A stretch of DNA of 64,000 nucleotides from the NCBI GenBank assembly GCA_004321905.1, contig SCQF01000053.1, forward strand, positions 41,921 through 105,920, given 5' to 3'. The position numbers and the translations under genes are program-made. The notes below the pieces were generated by a model. It was not told the origin of the DNA, did not search any database, and saw only the letters and a list, made by a program, of their open reading frames with translations. Source of the DNA: Verrucomicrobiota bacterium (GTDB lineage: Bacteria > Verrucomicrobiota > Kiritimatiellia > CAIQIC01). Of this stretch, positions 1-9,860 are shown piece after piece (position 1 is the stretch's first letter; the number at the start of each line of letters is the position of its first letter).

Positions 1-1320
<1,320 letters not shown>

Positions 1321-1347
1321 GGTGGGGCGGCCCCAAGGTTTGGAGTT

Positions 1348-1398
1348 TTTTCCAAGCCTTGGAAAAACCGACACCCGACTTTTCCAAGGCTTGGAAAA
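1348..1398. repeat. Paired 19-bp palindrome (lepA/lepB)
   Basis: Two perfect copies of TTTTCCAAGSCTTGGAAAA at 1348-1366 and 1380-1398, centres 32 bp apart with a 13-bp spacer. The second copy ends one base before the lepB start codon, where a Shine-Dalgarno site would be expected. Confidence 0.95.
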
Positions 1399-1399
1399 T

Positions 1400-2500
1400 A
1401 TGAACTTCTGGGAACGTCGAAAATACAAGAAACTGGTTGAAGCGCTTTTGCACGACGCGCAACACACGCGCGGGATGCGCGAAGACGTCGCCGATCCCGC
1501 CGACCTCGACCGGATGGAAGGCCTCGAACAGAAATTACGCGACGCCTTGAAGGCCCGGGACGCCAAAGGTGTAGACGCCTGCGCCGAAGAGCTTGGCCAG
1601 ATGCGCATGAAGATTGCGCCGCCGCGCAAATATCCGGGTTGGCGCGAGAATATCGAGATGTTTATCGTCGTGCTGGCCGTCGCCACGGGCATCCGCGCCT
1701 ATTTCATCTCGCCGTTCAAGATTCCCACCGGCTCGATGCAGCCGACGCTCAACGGCATCACCGCTGTGGCGCAAACAGAGCGCGGCTTGATGGATTACTT
1801 TCCGCTCAACATCGCCAGTTTTCTGCTGTTCGGCGAACGCTATGTTGAAGTGCGCGCACCGGAGTCCGGAGAAATCAACTACGTGCAGGGCGGCGAGGAA
1901 TTTTATACGTTTGCCAACCAAGGACGCACCGTCCAAATTCCGAAAGCGTTTTTCGATGAAAGCAACCGCAGTACCTGTGTCTTTTTCCGTTATTTTGGAA
2001 GCGACGTGGTCGAGAAAGGGCAACTGCTGGCCGCCGGGCGCGTGCGCACCGGGGACATGATCATGGTGGATCGTGTCCGGTACAATTTCCTGCCGCCAAA
2101 ACGTGGCGATGTGATTGTGTTTCGAACGAAGAATGTCCATCATGCAGGTGTGCGTACGACCGATCATTATATCAAGCGTCTGGTCGGCTTGCCGGGTGAA
2201 ACCATCCGGATTGATCCGCCATATCTGGTCGTCAACGACAAGAAAGTTGAACAACCGTTTCCTTTCCACCGACTGCTGACCGATCCGCGCTATGTTGGGT
2301 ATACCTTGCCAGTCGGTTCAATGCTCGACACGCCCGCAGATTCGATTAAGGTCGGCTCCAACGAATTTCTGCCGTTTGGCGACAATACGCGATCGAGCCT
2401 TGACGGTCGCTACTTCGGGCCTGTGACCCGGAACGACTTACTCGGTCCAGCCTTTATGGTCTTCTGGCCATTCACGGGACGCTGGGGCTTGGTTCGCTAG
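1400..2500 (+). CDS. lepB: Signal peptidase I
   Basis: Leader peptidase that removes signal peptides at the outer face of the inner membrane. The 366-residue product has a charged, probably helical N-terminus (residues 1-75), one membrane segment (about 86-104), then the catalytic serine in FKIPTGSMQPT (Ser112), the general-base lysine in DHYIKRLVGLPGE (Lys259), and the late GDNTRSSLDGR box. All S26 peptidase signatures are present. Between Ser112 and Lys259 there is a larger insertion than in short signal peptidases. An upstream in-frame start at 1322 would translate the palindromic repeat into the N-terminus, so I chose the ATG at 1400. No good Shine-Dalgarno is visible because the repeat abuts the start; translation may depend on coupling to lepA. 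Confidence 0.93.
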   Translation: MNFWERRKYKKLVEALLHDAQHTRGMREDVADPADLDRMEGLEQKLRDALKARDAKGVDACAEELGQMRMKIAPPRKYPGWRENIEMFIVVLAVATGIRAYFISPFKIPTGSMQPTLNGITAVAQTERGLMDYFPLNIASFLLFGERYVEVRAPESGEINYVQGGEEFYTFANQGRTVQIPKAFFDESNRSTCVFFRYFGSDVVEKGQLLAAGRVRTGDMIMVDRVRYNFLPPKRGDVIVFRTKNVHHAGVRTTDHYIKRLVGLPGETIRIDPPYLVVNDKKVEQPFPFHRLLTDPRYVGYTLPVGSMLDTPADSIKVGSNEFLPFGDNTRSSLDGRYFGPVTRNDLLGPAFMVFWPFTGRWGLVR

Positions 2501-2831
2501 TTCATTCTCCAGCTTGCCTTGGAAGAGCAATCTACCGGAGAGCGCGCATCCTCACGCACTAAAACCATACGTGATGTTGGCCACGCGCCACGTAGAAGCG
2601 ACCTCCGGTCGCTTTTCCTGATGCGGACGGAGTCCGCATCTACGCCGGGGCTTCAGCCGGCCACATCATTTATGGAAACGCTCTAAAGGTGACCTGCCAC
2701 AGTTTCATCTATATAACGTCGCATAATATATCTTATGTCTAGCATATGATAGGTCGAACCGCAAGTAATTCGACTTTGGGTGGTTTCTGGGTTGCTTGGC
2801 TACTAGCGCGGGCCTGTTCGTAATTCTGCGA
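2501..2831. other. Intergenic region between lepB and glgA
   Basis: The two flanking genes converge on this 331-bp stretch. The left part holds a strongly self-complementary element (2572-2668, listed separately). The remainder (2669-2831) is AT-richer than its surroundings; I see no gene, tRNA or convincing terminator in it. Confidence 0.6.
2572..2668. repeat. Nested multi-hairpin (cloverleaf-like) element
   Basis: An outer stem pairs TGATGTTGGCC (2572-2582) with GGCCACATCA (2659-2668), one base bulged. Inside lie GCGACC/GGTCGC (2598-2612), GATGCGGAC/GTCCGCATC (2620-2640), a CGTAGA/TCTACG stem that encloses both (2591-2644), and a GCCGG/CCGGC hairpin (2644-2661). No U-tract follows, so it is not a simple terminator. 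Its compact nested symmetry resembles REP or MITE-type palindromic elements. Confidence 0.6.
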
Positions 2832-4298
2832 CTAAGTCTGCGGTAAGGCCTTCTTGGGCGCGATCTGATTATAGATGTTGAGATATTCGCGTGCCGACTT
2901 GGTCCACGAGACATCTTGCTGCATGGCCCGAAGCATAAGGCTCTGCCACATCCCCGCCTTACAAAACCAACCTAAGGCTTGATCGAGACTGGCCAACATA
3001 GCGGCGGGTTTATAGACGCTGAATTTGAACCCTGTCCCCTTGGTGCCGTCCGAACTGACCTGTTCGATGGTGTCATCCAGCCCCCCAACCGCCGTCACAA
3101 GCGGTATAGTGCCGTAGCGCATCGCATAGAGCTGGCTCAACCCGGACGGCTCGAACTTGGACGGCATCAGGAGCATGTCGGAGCCCGCGATGATCTTCCG
3201 GGCCAACGGCGTGTCGTAGTCCAGTTTAACGGCAAACCGATCGGGCCATTTCTGCGCCCATTGTCGGCATAGATCGTGATACTTCTGCATCCCCAAGCCC
3301 AAAATAACCAGCGACACATCGCGTTTCATGATCTCCGGCATGGCTTCCGCCAGCAAATCCATGCCTTTTTGGTCGGTCAGCCGTGTAATCATGCCGAGGA
3401 TCGGTCGTTCCGCCTTCAGCGGCAGCCCCATCAGGTGTGCGAGGTTCAGACGGCAAGCCTGTTTACCTTCGAGTTTGCTCGGCTCGAAGCGCGCCGTGAT
3501 CTGCTGGTCGGTACCAGGATCCCAATCGGCATAGTCCACGCCATTTTGGATGCCGACCAACTTCGGGCCGAGCCGGGAGAGCAACCCATGCAAGCCGCAG
3601 CCAAAAGCCTCGGTTTGGATTTCGCGCGCGTATGCGCGGCTGACGGTCGTCACGCAATCCGCCGACGTGATCCCGGCCTTCATGCAACTCACGTTGCCGT
3701 AGAACTCAAAACCGTCCATATGAAAATAAAGAAACGGCAGATTGGTGATGCTATAGGCAGAGCCTGGGAAAATGCCCTGAAAGGCCAGATTATGAATCGT
3801 GAACACCGTCCGTTCACGGGCCTCGCGCCCCATGCCACGCACGCCGTGACGTAGAAACAGCGGCAGCAAACCGGTCTGCCAGTCATTACAATGCACCACG
3901 TCCGCCTTCAACTCCAGCGCATCAATCAACGCCACGACGGCTTTCTGAAAAAACACGAAGCGCTCAAAATTGTCGTCGTAATCCTTTTCCGGTGCGCCAT
4001 ACAGATGTGAGCGGTCAAAAAATTCGTCGCGGCGGATGAAGTACGTCGTGGGCGCCGGATCATCGGCGACCCAGATTTCCGCCGCGTAAGTCCGAAAGCC
4101 CACCGGCACTTCGATGCGCACGCCGGTGTCGCGCGGATGAAAACCGCGCTCGGCCACCAAATGGTACAGCGGCATGACGCGCCAGACTTCCACGCCCGGC
4201 TCGTGGGCCAGCGCCCGCGGCAGCGACCCGGCCACATCGGCCAGGCCGCCGGTGGAGGCGAAGGGATTGATTTCACTGGCCGCGTACACGATTTTCAT
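2832..4298 (-). CDS. glgA: Glycogen synthase (ADP-glucose type, GT5)
   Basis: Transfers glucose from ADP-glucose to alpha-1,4-glucan in glycogen synthesis. The 488-residue protein begins MKIVYAASEINPFASTGGL and carries the GT5 N-terminal Rossmann half, the phosphate-binding ITRLTDQKGMDLL segment and the C-terminal FEPSGLSQLYAMRYG donor-site motif. The reading frame extends upstream to a TTG inside the palindromic repeat, but MKIVYAAS is the conserved family start, so the ATG at 4298 is used. Oddity: the usual Lys of the N-terminal KxGGL nucleotide-binding motif is Ser (STGGL). No other glycogen gene is nearby; it is divergent from rnr. Confidence 0.94.
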   Translation of the reverse strand: MKIVYAASEINPFASTGGLADVAGSLPRALAHEPGVEVWRVMPLYHLVAERGFHPRDTGVRIEVPVGFRTYAAEIWVADDPAPTTYFIRRDEFFDRSHLYGAPEKDYDDNFERFVFFQKAVVALIDALELKADVVHCNDWQTGLLPLFLRHGVRGMGREARERTVFTIHNLAFQGIFPGSAYSITNLPFLYFHMDGFEFYGNVSCMKAGITSADCVTTVSRAYAREIQTEAFGCGLHGLLSRLGPKLVGIQNGVDYADWDPGTDQQITARFEPSKLEGKQACRLNLAHLMGLPLKAERPILGMITRLTDQKGMDLLAEAMPEIMKRDVSLVILGLGMQKYHDLCRQWAQKWPDRFAVKLDYDTPLARKIIAGSDMLLMPSKFEPSGLSQLYAMRYGTIPLVTAVGGLDDTIEQVSSDGTKGTGFKFSVYKPAAMLASLDQALGWFCKAGMWQSLMLRAMQQDVSWTKSAREYLNIYNQIAPKKALPQT

Positions 4299-4302
4299 AG
4301 TG

Positions 4303-4353
4303 TTTTCCAATCCTTGGAAATCGGCGGGCGCACTTTTTCCAAGCCTTGGAAAA
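4303..4353. repeat. Paired 19-bp palindrome (glgA/rnr, divergent)
   Basis: Copies at about 4303-4321 (centre triplet TCC) and 4335-4353 (GCC), centres 32 bp apart, just upstream of glgA in the divergent glgA/rnr gap. Confidence 0.93.
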
Positions 4354-4410
4354 CCCGCCGCGATTCCTATTCGTCAAACCATCGGCTTTGATTTATAATC
4401 CTTGAAACGC

Positions 4411-6357
4411 ATGAAGGCAAAGACTTTTGAGCAGCAAATTCTGGCGTGGCTGGCGCGACCGGGTTATCGCCCGCTCAAGCAGCACGAATTGGCGCGCGCG
4501 CTCGGCGTCACCGAGCGTGTGATTTTCCGCCGCACACTCTACGCGTTGGAACGCGCGGGTCGGATCGTCTGCCTTCGTAAAAACCGTTACGCGCTGCCGC
4601 CACCCGCCAAGGAGAAACTCCGTGGTGCCGCCGCCGAGGCTCCGCGCAGTGCGATCATCGTCGGACGGCTCATGCGAAATCCGTATTACTGGTACGTGAT
4701 GCCCGACCAAGCGCGGCGCAGGGCGCACAATGTCCGCGTCCGCGAATTCGCCGCCACGATCAAGCCGGTGGATGGACACATCGTCGTATTGCGACTCGAC
4801 GAAGCGCCGCACGCCGAGGAGCAGCCTGTCGGTGTGGTCATCGAAGACCTTGGACGCGCCGAAACACCGGGCGTGGATATGCTCCGCATCATCCGCCGGC
4901 GCGAGTTTGCCACGGACTTTCCGCTGGCCGCGCGTAGCCAGGCGGCGCACACCACCGTGCCCCCTGCCCCGGCCCTGCGCGCCGATGGCCGGCGTGATTT
5001 GCGCGACTGGACGACGTTCACGATTGATCCCGATGACGCCAAGGATTTTGATGACGCGCTGTCGCTGACCGCGCTGCCGGATGGCCGCTGGCAACTGGGC
5101 GTACACATCGCCGATGTCTCGCACTATGTGACGCCGGATTCGCCGATTGACCGCGAGGCGCGCGAACGCGGCAACACCATCTATCTCGTGGATCGCGCCA
5201 TCACCATGTTGCCGCCCAATCTGACCGCCGACATATGCAGCCTTTTGCCACAGCAGGATCGGTTGACGCATAGTGCGATGTTGACCTTTGACCGCCATCA
5301 CCGCGTCGAGTCCGTGGAGACTTTTCCCGCGGTGATTCATTCTGCCGCCCGTCTGACCTACGGGCAGGTGGAGCTGTTGTTTGAGGGACATCACATTGAC
5401 AAAATTCCGTCGGTGGTTCGGGAGCCACTGTTGCAACTGCGCCCCTTGGCACGTGAATGGCGGAAACGACGACTGCAACATGGCGCGCTCGATCTGGCGG
5501 TGCCGGAGGTCAAGTGCATCATGGATGCGCACGGATACATCACCGCGATCAAGCAACGCGGCGACGCCGAAGCCTATCAAATGATCGAAGAATGTATGTT
5601 GCTCGCCAACGTCGCGGTCGCCGAACGGCTGCGCGCGGGTGGTGGCCCGGCACTCTATCGCATTCATGACGAGCCGGACGCCGAGCAATGGGACGAAATG
5701 CGCGAAGCGTTACGCGCCCTCGGCGCGCCCATGATTCCCGCGACACCCGATGATCTGAATAAATTATTACATCGCGTCGCGGGCACGCCGCTCGCGGCAA
5801 CATTGAACCTGATCGTCGTGCGCTGTCTCAAGCGGGCCATGTATTCCGCCGAGTTGCGTCCACACTTCGGGTTGGCGTTTCCGCGCTACACGCACTTCAC
5901 CTCGCCGATCCGCCGCTATCCCGATCTCGTGGTGCATCGCTTGCTCAAAGCCGTGGAGCAAAGCGCTCCCCCACCCTACACCAAATCCGCACTCGCCCGT
6001 CTGGCCACGCATTGTTCCACCGCCGAAAAGGCTGCTGATGAGGCCGAAAATGAGAGTGTTGAGGTCAAACGCGTCGCTTACTACGAAGAGAAGCTGCGGC
6101 GTGGCGATATCGGTCCGTTCGCCGGCGTCGTGACCGGCCTGCTCGGTAAAGGTTTGATGGTGGAACTCCGCGACTCATTGCAACGCGGCCTGCTGCCGTT
6201 CGCCGCGCTCAAAAACGATTACTACGAGATGAATGCCGCGCGCACACACGTCAAAGGCAAGCGCCGTGGCGGCGGCTGGAAAATCGGCCAGCCGCTGGAG
6301 GTCGTGCTCACCCGCGTGGATACGGCCAACCGCTGGATGGATTTTGCGCTGCCCTGA
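4411..6357 (+). CDS. rnr: Ribonuclease R family 3'-5' exoribonuclease
   Basis: Processive RNA-degrading enzyme of the RNB/VacB family. Order of domains in the 648-residue product: N-terminal winged helix (GVTERVIFRRTLYALERAG), cold-shock-type RNA-binding regions, the RNB catalytic domain with its acidic cluster IDPDDAKDFDDAL near residue 210, and a C-terminal S1 domain (FAGVVTGLLGKGLMVEL). It is clearly shorter than Escherichia coli RNase R (813 residues) and lacks the long basic C-terminal tail. An in-frame TTG at 4402 is possible; the ATG at 4411 is preferred. It stands alone, divergent from glgA. Confidence 0.92.
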   Translation: MKAKTFEQQILAWLARPGYRPLKQHELARALGVTERVIFRRTLYALERAGRIVCLRKNRYALPPPAKEKLRGAAAEAPRSAIIVGRLMRNPYYWYVMPDQARRRAHNVRVREFAATIKPVDGHIVVLRLDEAPHAEEQPVGVVIEDLGRAETPGVDMLRIIRRREFATDFPLAARSQAAHTTVPPAPALRADGRRDLRDWTTFTIDPDDAKDFDDALSLTALPDGRWQLGVHIADVSHYVTPDSPIDREARERGNTIYLVDRAITMLPPNLTADICSLLPQQDRLTHSAMLTFDRHHRVESVETFPAVIHSAARLTYGQVELLFEGHHIDKIPSVVREPLLQLRPLAREWRKRRLQHGALDLAVPEVKCIMDAHGYITAIKQRGDAEAYQMIEECMLLANVAVAERLRAGGGPALYRIHDEPDAEQWDEMREALRALGAPMIPATPDDLNKLLHRVAGTPLAATLNLIVVRCLKRAMYSAELRPHFGLAFPRYTHFTSPIRRYPDLVVHRLLKAVEQSAPPPYTKSALARLATHCSTAEKAADEAENESVEVKRVAYYEEKLRRGDIGPFAGVVTGLLGKGLMVELRDSLQRGLLPFAALKNDYYEMNAARTHVKGKRRGGGWKIGQPLEVVLTRVDTANRWMDFALP

Positions 6358-6368
6358 ACGCCGGGCAC

Positions 6369-7277
6369 TCAGCGGACGAAGTAAATCAGTTTCTGTGGTT
6401 TATTCCCGCGCTCGATATCGAACACCAGGGCGCTCAGGCGGTTCTGGAGAAATTCACCGATCAGGTATTCCGCGCGCTTCTGACTGGTCATGTTGATCGA
6501 ATTGACCTGCCGCACGACGTCGCCATCCTGCATGCCCATGGCTTGGAAAAATTCCTTTTCACCTTCCATCCCCAGATGATAGCCGGTGATCTGTTGCTGT
6601 TGATTGTAGGAAGGTTTCAGCGAGTCGAACAACTGCAACACCCGCTCCGGGTCTTTGCGGAGGTCGTCGTAATACTGCATCAGCGCCTCGCGACTGATCA
6701 CCCAGCGGTTCTCGGCGATGCGTTTGCCGAAGCGGCTGGTGGAAAGCACGACTTCGTTCGTAGCCACCGTCCCCGCGGGTGCGGCACCACTGGCCACGCT
6801 ATCGGTAAAGCTCAGTCGGAGTTCTTCTTCCTTGCCATTGATTTGCGCCGTCACACGGTCATGAAAAATTTTCAGCAACGTCAGGCCTGCGACCGCCTCG
6901 CCTTCGCGTAGCAGATATTCGCTTTGCTTTTGTAGGTCATCAATGACAGCCCGGCGCTCACCTGCGCTCTGCGCGGCGGTGCCATCGAACACGGAAAAAG
7001 TTCCCGCCAGCCGAAACCGTTGGGCGATGCCATTGAGTACCGTGATGCCACCTTTGCCCTGCACCCGCCGCACCACCTCCAAGTCCGCTACTGGCGGCAG
7101 AACAGGCTTGGGCCAAGCCATGGTTCGGAGAGCCGTAGCAGACTTGATAGGTTGCGAACCAAGCGTCGGGCTGCGTAGTGCGAACAACACCCACGCCAAC
7201 GCCAGAAGTGCCGCGCCCAGCCCAGCTGCTCCCGCCAAACCACGCACCCACCGCTCTTGAACTTCGGGCATCATCAC
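6369..7277 (-). CDS. GspC-like protein (type II secretion inner-membrane component C)
   Basis: A 302-residue bitopic membrane protein: short cytosolic start, one membrane segment (about 13-33, LAGAAGLGAALLALAWVLF), a periplasmic domain resembling the GspC HR domain (GGITVLNGIAQRFRLAGTF, about 78-95), and a C-terminal PDZ-like domain with LGMEGEKEFFQAMGMQDGDV followed by VNSIN. The pairing of HR-like and PDZ-like parts points to GspC, which links the inner-membrane platform to the secretin. No other secretion gene is in the window, so it is an orphan here. The frame opens with GTG at 7277; ATG at 7274 or 7271 is equally possible. The product name rests on domain order rather than strong identity. 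Confidence 0.65.
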   Translation of the reverse strand: MMMPEVQERWVRGLAGAAGLGAALLALAWVLFALRSPTLGSQPIKSATALRTMAWPKPVLPPVADLEVVRRVQGKGGITVLNGIAQRFRLAGTFSVFDGTAAQSAGERRAVIDDLQKQSEYLLREGEAVAGLTLLKIFHDRVTAQINGKEEELRLSFTDSVASGAAPAGTVATNEVVLSTSRFGKRIAENRWVISREALMQYYDDLRKDPERVLQLFDSLKPSYNQQQQITGYHLGMEGEKEFFQAMGMQDGDVVRQVNSINMTSQKRAEYLIGEFLQNRLSALVFDIERGNKPQKLIYFVR

Positions 7278-7318
7278 GGCATTCCATTCCTCATCACAAA
7301 ATCACGCGTTGCAAAAGG

Positions 7319-7690
7319 CCGTGGCTGCGGGCCGTAAGCCGGATTCTGTTTCGACGGTCATTTATCTACGCGATCAACCCGAAGCTTACTCCGCTTGCGC
7401 GGAAACGCGGCGGGCCGCCGCTCGCTTCCTATTTGATCTTGCTCCGGATGGGGCTTGCCCTGCCCCCGCCGTTGCCGGCGGAGCGGTGGTCTCTTACACC
7501 ACCTTTTCACCCTTATCCCACAACCGCTCGCGCGGCGTGGGACGGTATATTTTCTGTGGCGCTATCCGTACCCTTCGATCTGGCAAAGGGCCTCCCGGGT
7601 TATCCCCGAGACATCCCGCCCTGCGGAGTCCGGACTTTCCTCCCTCCCCGACTCACGTCGGGGACAGCGACCGTCCGCCCGCAACCACGG
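7319..7690 (-). ncRNA. rnpB: RNase P RNA (bacterial class A)
   Basis: Catalytic RNA that matures tRNA 5' ends. On the minus strand the RNA shows the near-invariant GAGGAAAGTCCGGACTCC segment (about 7630-7652), the GGGATAACCCGGGAGGCCC region, and the universal 3' part ACAGAATCCGGCTTACGG. The ends are set by helix P1: bases 7690-7677 pair with 7332-7319 over 14 positions with a single G-U wobble. The length of about 372 nt fits class A. A sigma70-type promoter sits just upstream. Confidence 0.95.
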
Positions 7691-7697
7691 CGCGGGG

Positions 7698-7726
7698 AGT
7701 ATAGCCGCTCACACGATGGCGTACAA
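7698..7726 (-). promoter_or_regulatory. Promoter of rnpB
   Basis: On the minus strand: TTGTAC (7726-7721), 17-bp spacer, TATACT (7703-7698), with the first base of helix P1 eight bases further on (7690). It overlaps the 3' end of the zinc-ribbon gene. Confidence 0.8.
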
Positions 7727-8413
7727 CATGCGCCCGCAATAATTGCAGGTCGTGATGGTTTGCCCACGGCGCGCGTCATGAATCACGCTGGGCGGCAGGG
7801 TCATGTGGCAACCGCCACAGCAACTTTTTTCCACCGGCACCATCGCAAAGTTGCCGGTCTTCTGCAAAATACGCTCATAACGCGCGAGCCACGTCGCGTC
7901 CACACCCGCGGTCAATGCGGTGCGCTCGGCGCGCAACTGATCAAGTTCCTGCTGAATATTTTTGACCCGCGTTTCCAGGGTTTGGAACTCGGCCAGCACC
8001 TGTTTTTCCTCGGCTTGGAAATCCTGCTGGTGTTCGCCTTGCGTTTTTTGCAACGCTTCCATCCGCTCCATCGCCACGATTTCCTGGTCTTCCAGCCCGC
8101 GGATCACCTTCTGTACATTGGCGATTTCGTGTTCGAGGGCTTTATACTCCTCGTTTTTCTTGGCCTGCAACTGCTGATCGCGGTACTTCTTGATCTGCTC
8201 TTTTTTGCCCTCAATCTCGACTTCGAGGTTCTTGAGCGTGGCGGTATGTTTTTTGATTTCTTCCTGCGAGGCCTTGAGCGATTCGTGGTGCGCTTGCAGG
8301 CGCGACTCGATCAATTGCTTGCGGGCGGGGACATCCTTCTGCTCGCGCAGCAACTGTAGCATTTTCCGGTCGCGGTCCTGGAGCGTCAGCATTTTTTCGA
8401 TGAGCGGTGACAC
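7709..8413 (-). CDS. Coiled-coil protein with C4-type zinc ribbon
   Basis: A 234-residue protein, almost entirely long alpha-helical coiled coil (about 10-180, rich in E, K, Q), ending in a zinc ribbon with Cys pairs CCGGC and CNYC (about 197-228). This matches the C4-type zinc-ribbon family (related to chlamydial CdsZ and the actinobacterial gene often beside rnpB). Its biochemical role is not settled; nucleic-acid or protein binding is inferred from the ribbon. It lies just upstream of rnpB on the same strand, an arrangement also seen in other phyla. Confidence 0.85.
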   Translation of the reverse strand: MSPLIEKMLTLQDRDRKMLQLLREQKDVPARKQLIESRLQAHHESLKASQEEIKKHTATLKNLEVEIEGKKEQIKKYRDQQLQAKKNEEYKALEHEIANVQKVIRGLEDQEIVAMERMEALQKTQGEHQQDFQAEEKQVLAEFQTLETRVKNIQQELDQLRAERTALTAGVDATWLARYERILQKTGNFAMVPVEKSCCGGCHMTLPPSVIHDARRGQTITTCNYCGRMLYAIV

Positions 8414-8894
8414 GTGATATTCCTTTCAAAAAGAGCGCGGCGCACTCTATTCCTTGTCGGCGGATTCGTCAACGCTGTAGCCGTGGTTGCCGACCCACGG
8501 CCACCGAAAGGCTTGAGCGCAGCGGGCCAACCGGCTATGTTGCCCCGACAAGAGGCATCGCGCATTTCAGCACCGGCGTCGTGGCGGCAATACAGCGTGA
8601 CGTTCGATATCGCGGAAAAGTTATTGCGTGTCCACATCGGCCCAATCGTTTCCACCGGCCAAGTCCCCATGCCCGCCACTGAACCGGCCCCGTCTGCATG
8701 ACCTACGACGCCGCGACCAAGATCAATATCTTCGATGGTCCCACGATGGCGCTTGATCCCGATGGCGCGGGCGGCGTCATCCAGTATTTCCCGCCGTGGC
8801 ACCGCGACTGGCGCACAGCCTCGTCATGGGCGGACTTTAAGCTGCACTCGGCGCGCTCACTTGGAACTGGCGCATGCTCGCTTCGTGATTTCAT

Positions 8895-8919
8895 GTAGGG
8901 GCGCAAGCGGCGCCTCTAC
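8895..8919. repeat. GC-rich hairpin downstream of the PHP gene
   Basis: GTAGGGGCGC (8895-8904) pairs with GCGCCTCTAC (8910-8919) around a 5-nt loop, with one non-Watson-Crick pair. It has no U-tract. It resembles short stem-loop repeats scattered through Verrucomicrobia-type genomes. Confidence 0.55.
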
Positions 8920-8927
8920 CAAACAGC

Positions 8928-8946
8928 TTTTCCAGGCCTTGGAAAA
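8928..8946. repeat. Single 19-bp palindrome (3' of the PHP gene)
   Basis: One copy, TTTTCCAGGCCTTGGAAAA, immediately after the PHP stop codon (read on the minus strand). No partner at 32 bp. Confidence 0.85.
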
Positions 8947-8947
8947 A

Positions 8948-9787
8948 TTACGCTGGCCGGCGCGCTTCCAGCACCGGCAAGAGGTCATCAGGAACACGCA
9001 AGCTGCCAAAACCACGTCCCAGTTTGATGTCCGGCATCAGCGCGCCGTGAAAATCCGAACCACCAGTCACCGCGAGGCCGAGGTCCACGGCGAGCCGATG
9101 AAAAAGTTTCGCCTGCGACGAATTATGTTCGCTGTGATAGACCTCGACGCCTTCGAGTCCGGCATCGCGCAATTCCAGCAGTAGCGCACGCAACATTTTT
9201 TGCCCCAGCTTGAGCGAGCACGGATGCGCCAGCACCGGCACACCCCCCGCTTCGCGGATCATCTGAATCGAGTCCGCTGGGGAGAGCCGAAAACGTTCGG
9301 CATAGGCGGGCTTGCCGCGCGCGAGAAATTTGGCGAAGGCCTCATCCTTGTCCTTCACATGGCCGCGGGCAATCATCGCTCGCGCAAAATGCGGACGTCC
9401 GACCACCTCGCCGCCGGCCAGCGCATGGACTTCGTCCCAGGTCAATTCCAAGCCGAGTTCGTGCAGATGATTCAGGATTTTTTGATTTCGCTCCGTACGC
9501 CCGGCGCGTAGTTGGGCGAGCTTTTCCTGCAAGCCGGCGTGGGCTGGATCGAAAAAATAACCAAGCATGTGCAGCGCGCCGGGATGATGTTCGGCGCTGA
9601 TTTCGACGCCGGTAATGCCGCGCACACCGCTGGTTTTGGTGGCAGCGAAAAAGCGCGGCAAGCCTTCGGTGGTGTCGTGGTCGGTCAGCGCTACGACGGT
9701 GAGCTGGGCTTCCGCGGCGACGGCAACGAGTTCTTCCGGCGTCATCGAGCCGTCGGAAAAAACCGAATGGGTATGCAGATCAATCAC
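8948..9787 (-). CDS. PHP-domain phosphoesterase (RnaAM/TrpH-like)
   Basis: A 279-residue stand-alone PHP protein. It begins MIDLHTHSVFSDG, giving the first metal-binding His pair (His5, His7), and continues with ALTDHDTTEG, GVEISAEH, a VLAHPCSL histidine and GGSDFHG near the C-terminus, so the trinuclear-metal ligand set looks intact. The closest characterised relatives (E. coli RnaAM/YciV) hydrolyse 3',5'-nucleoside bisphosphates and trim RNA 5' ends; substrate here is inferred. No operon partner is obvious; tkt lies 155 bp upstream on the same strand. Confidence 0.85.
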   Translation of the reverse strand: MIDLHTHSVFSDGSMTPEELVAVAAEAQLTVVALTDHDTTEGLPRFFAATKTSGVRGITGVEISAEHHPGALHMLGYFFDPAHAGLQEKLAQLRAGRTERNQKILNHLHELGLELTWDEVHALAGGEVVGRPHFARAMIARGHVKDKDEAFAKFLARGKPAYAERFRLSPADSIQMIREAGGVPVLAHPCSLKLGQKMLRALLLELRDAGLEGVEVYHSEHNSSQAKLFHRLAVDLGLAVTGGSDFHGALMPDIKLGRGFGSLRVPDDLLPVLEARRPA

Positions 9788-9860
9788 GTGGAGAAGAAAC
9801 CACGAAATCCACGAAATGGCACGAAATCTTTTTACAATCAGTGCTCAGCTTCAGAAAAAT

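Larger units (their letters stand above)
8414..8947. other. Gene-poor stretch with possible coding remnants
   Basis: About 530 bp between the zinc-ribbon and PHP genes. Two short plus-strand frames look protein-like: QYSVTFDIAEKLLRVHIG (frame ending at 8701) and TYDAATKINIFDGPTMALDP (8698-8898). They overlap in different frames as a frameshifted gene would, but I recognise no family. The stretch ends with a GTAGGGGCGC/GCGCCTCTAC hairpin (8895-8919) and one palindrome copy (8928-8946). Confidence 0.35.

Noticed and set aside
4393..5688. 431-codon minus-strand frame opposite rnr
   Set aside because: Shadow of rnr; the rnr frame has clear catalytic motifs.
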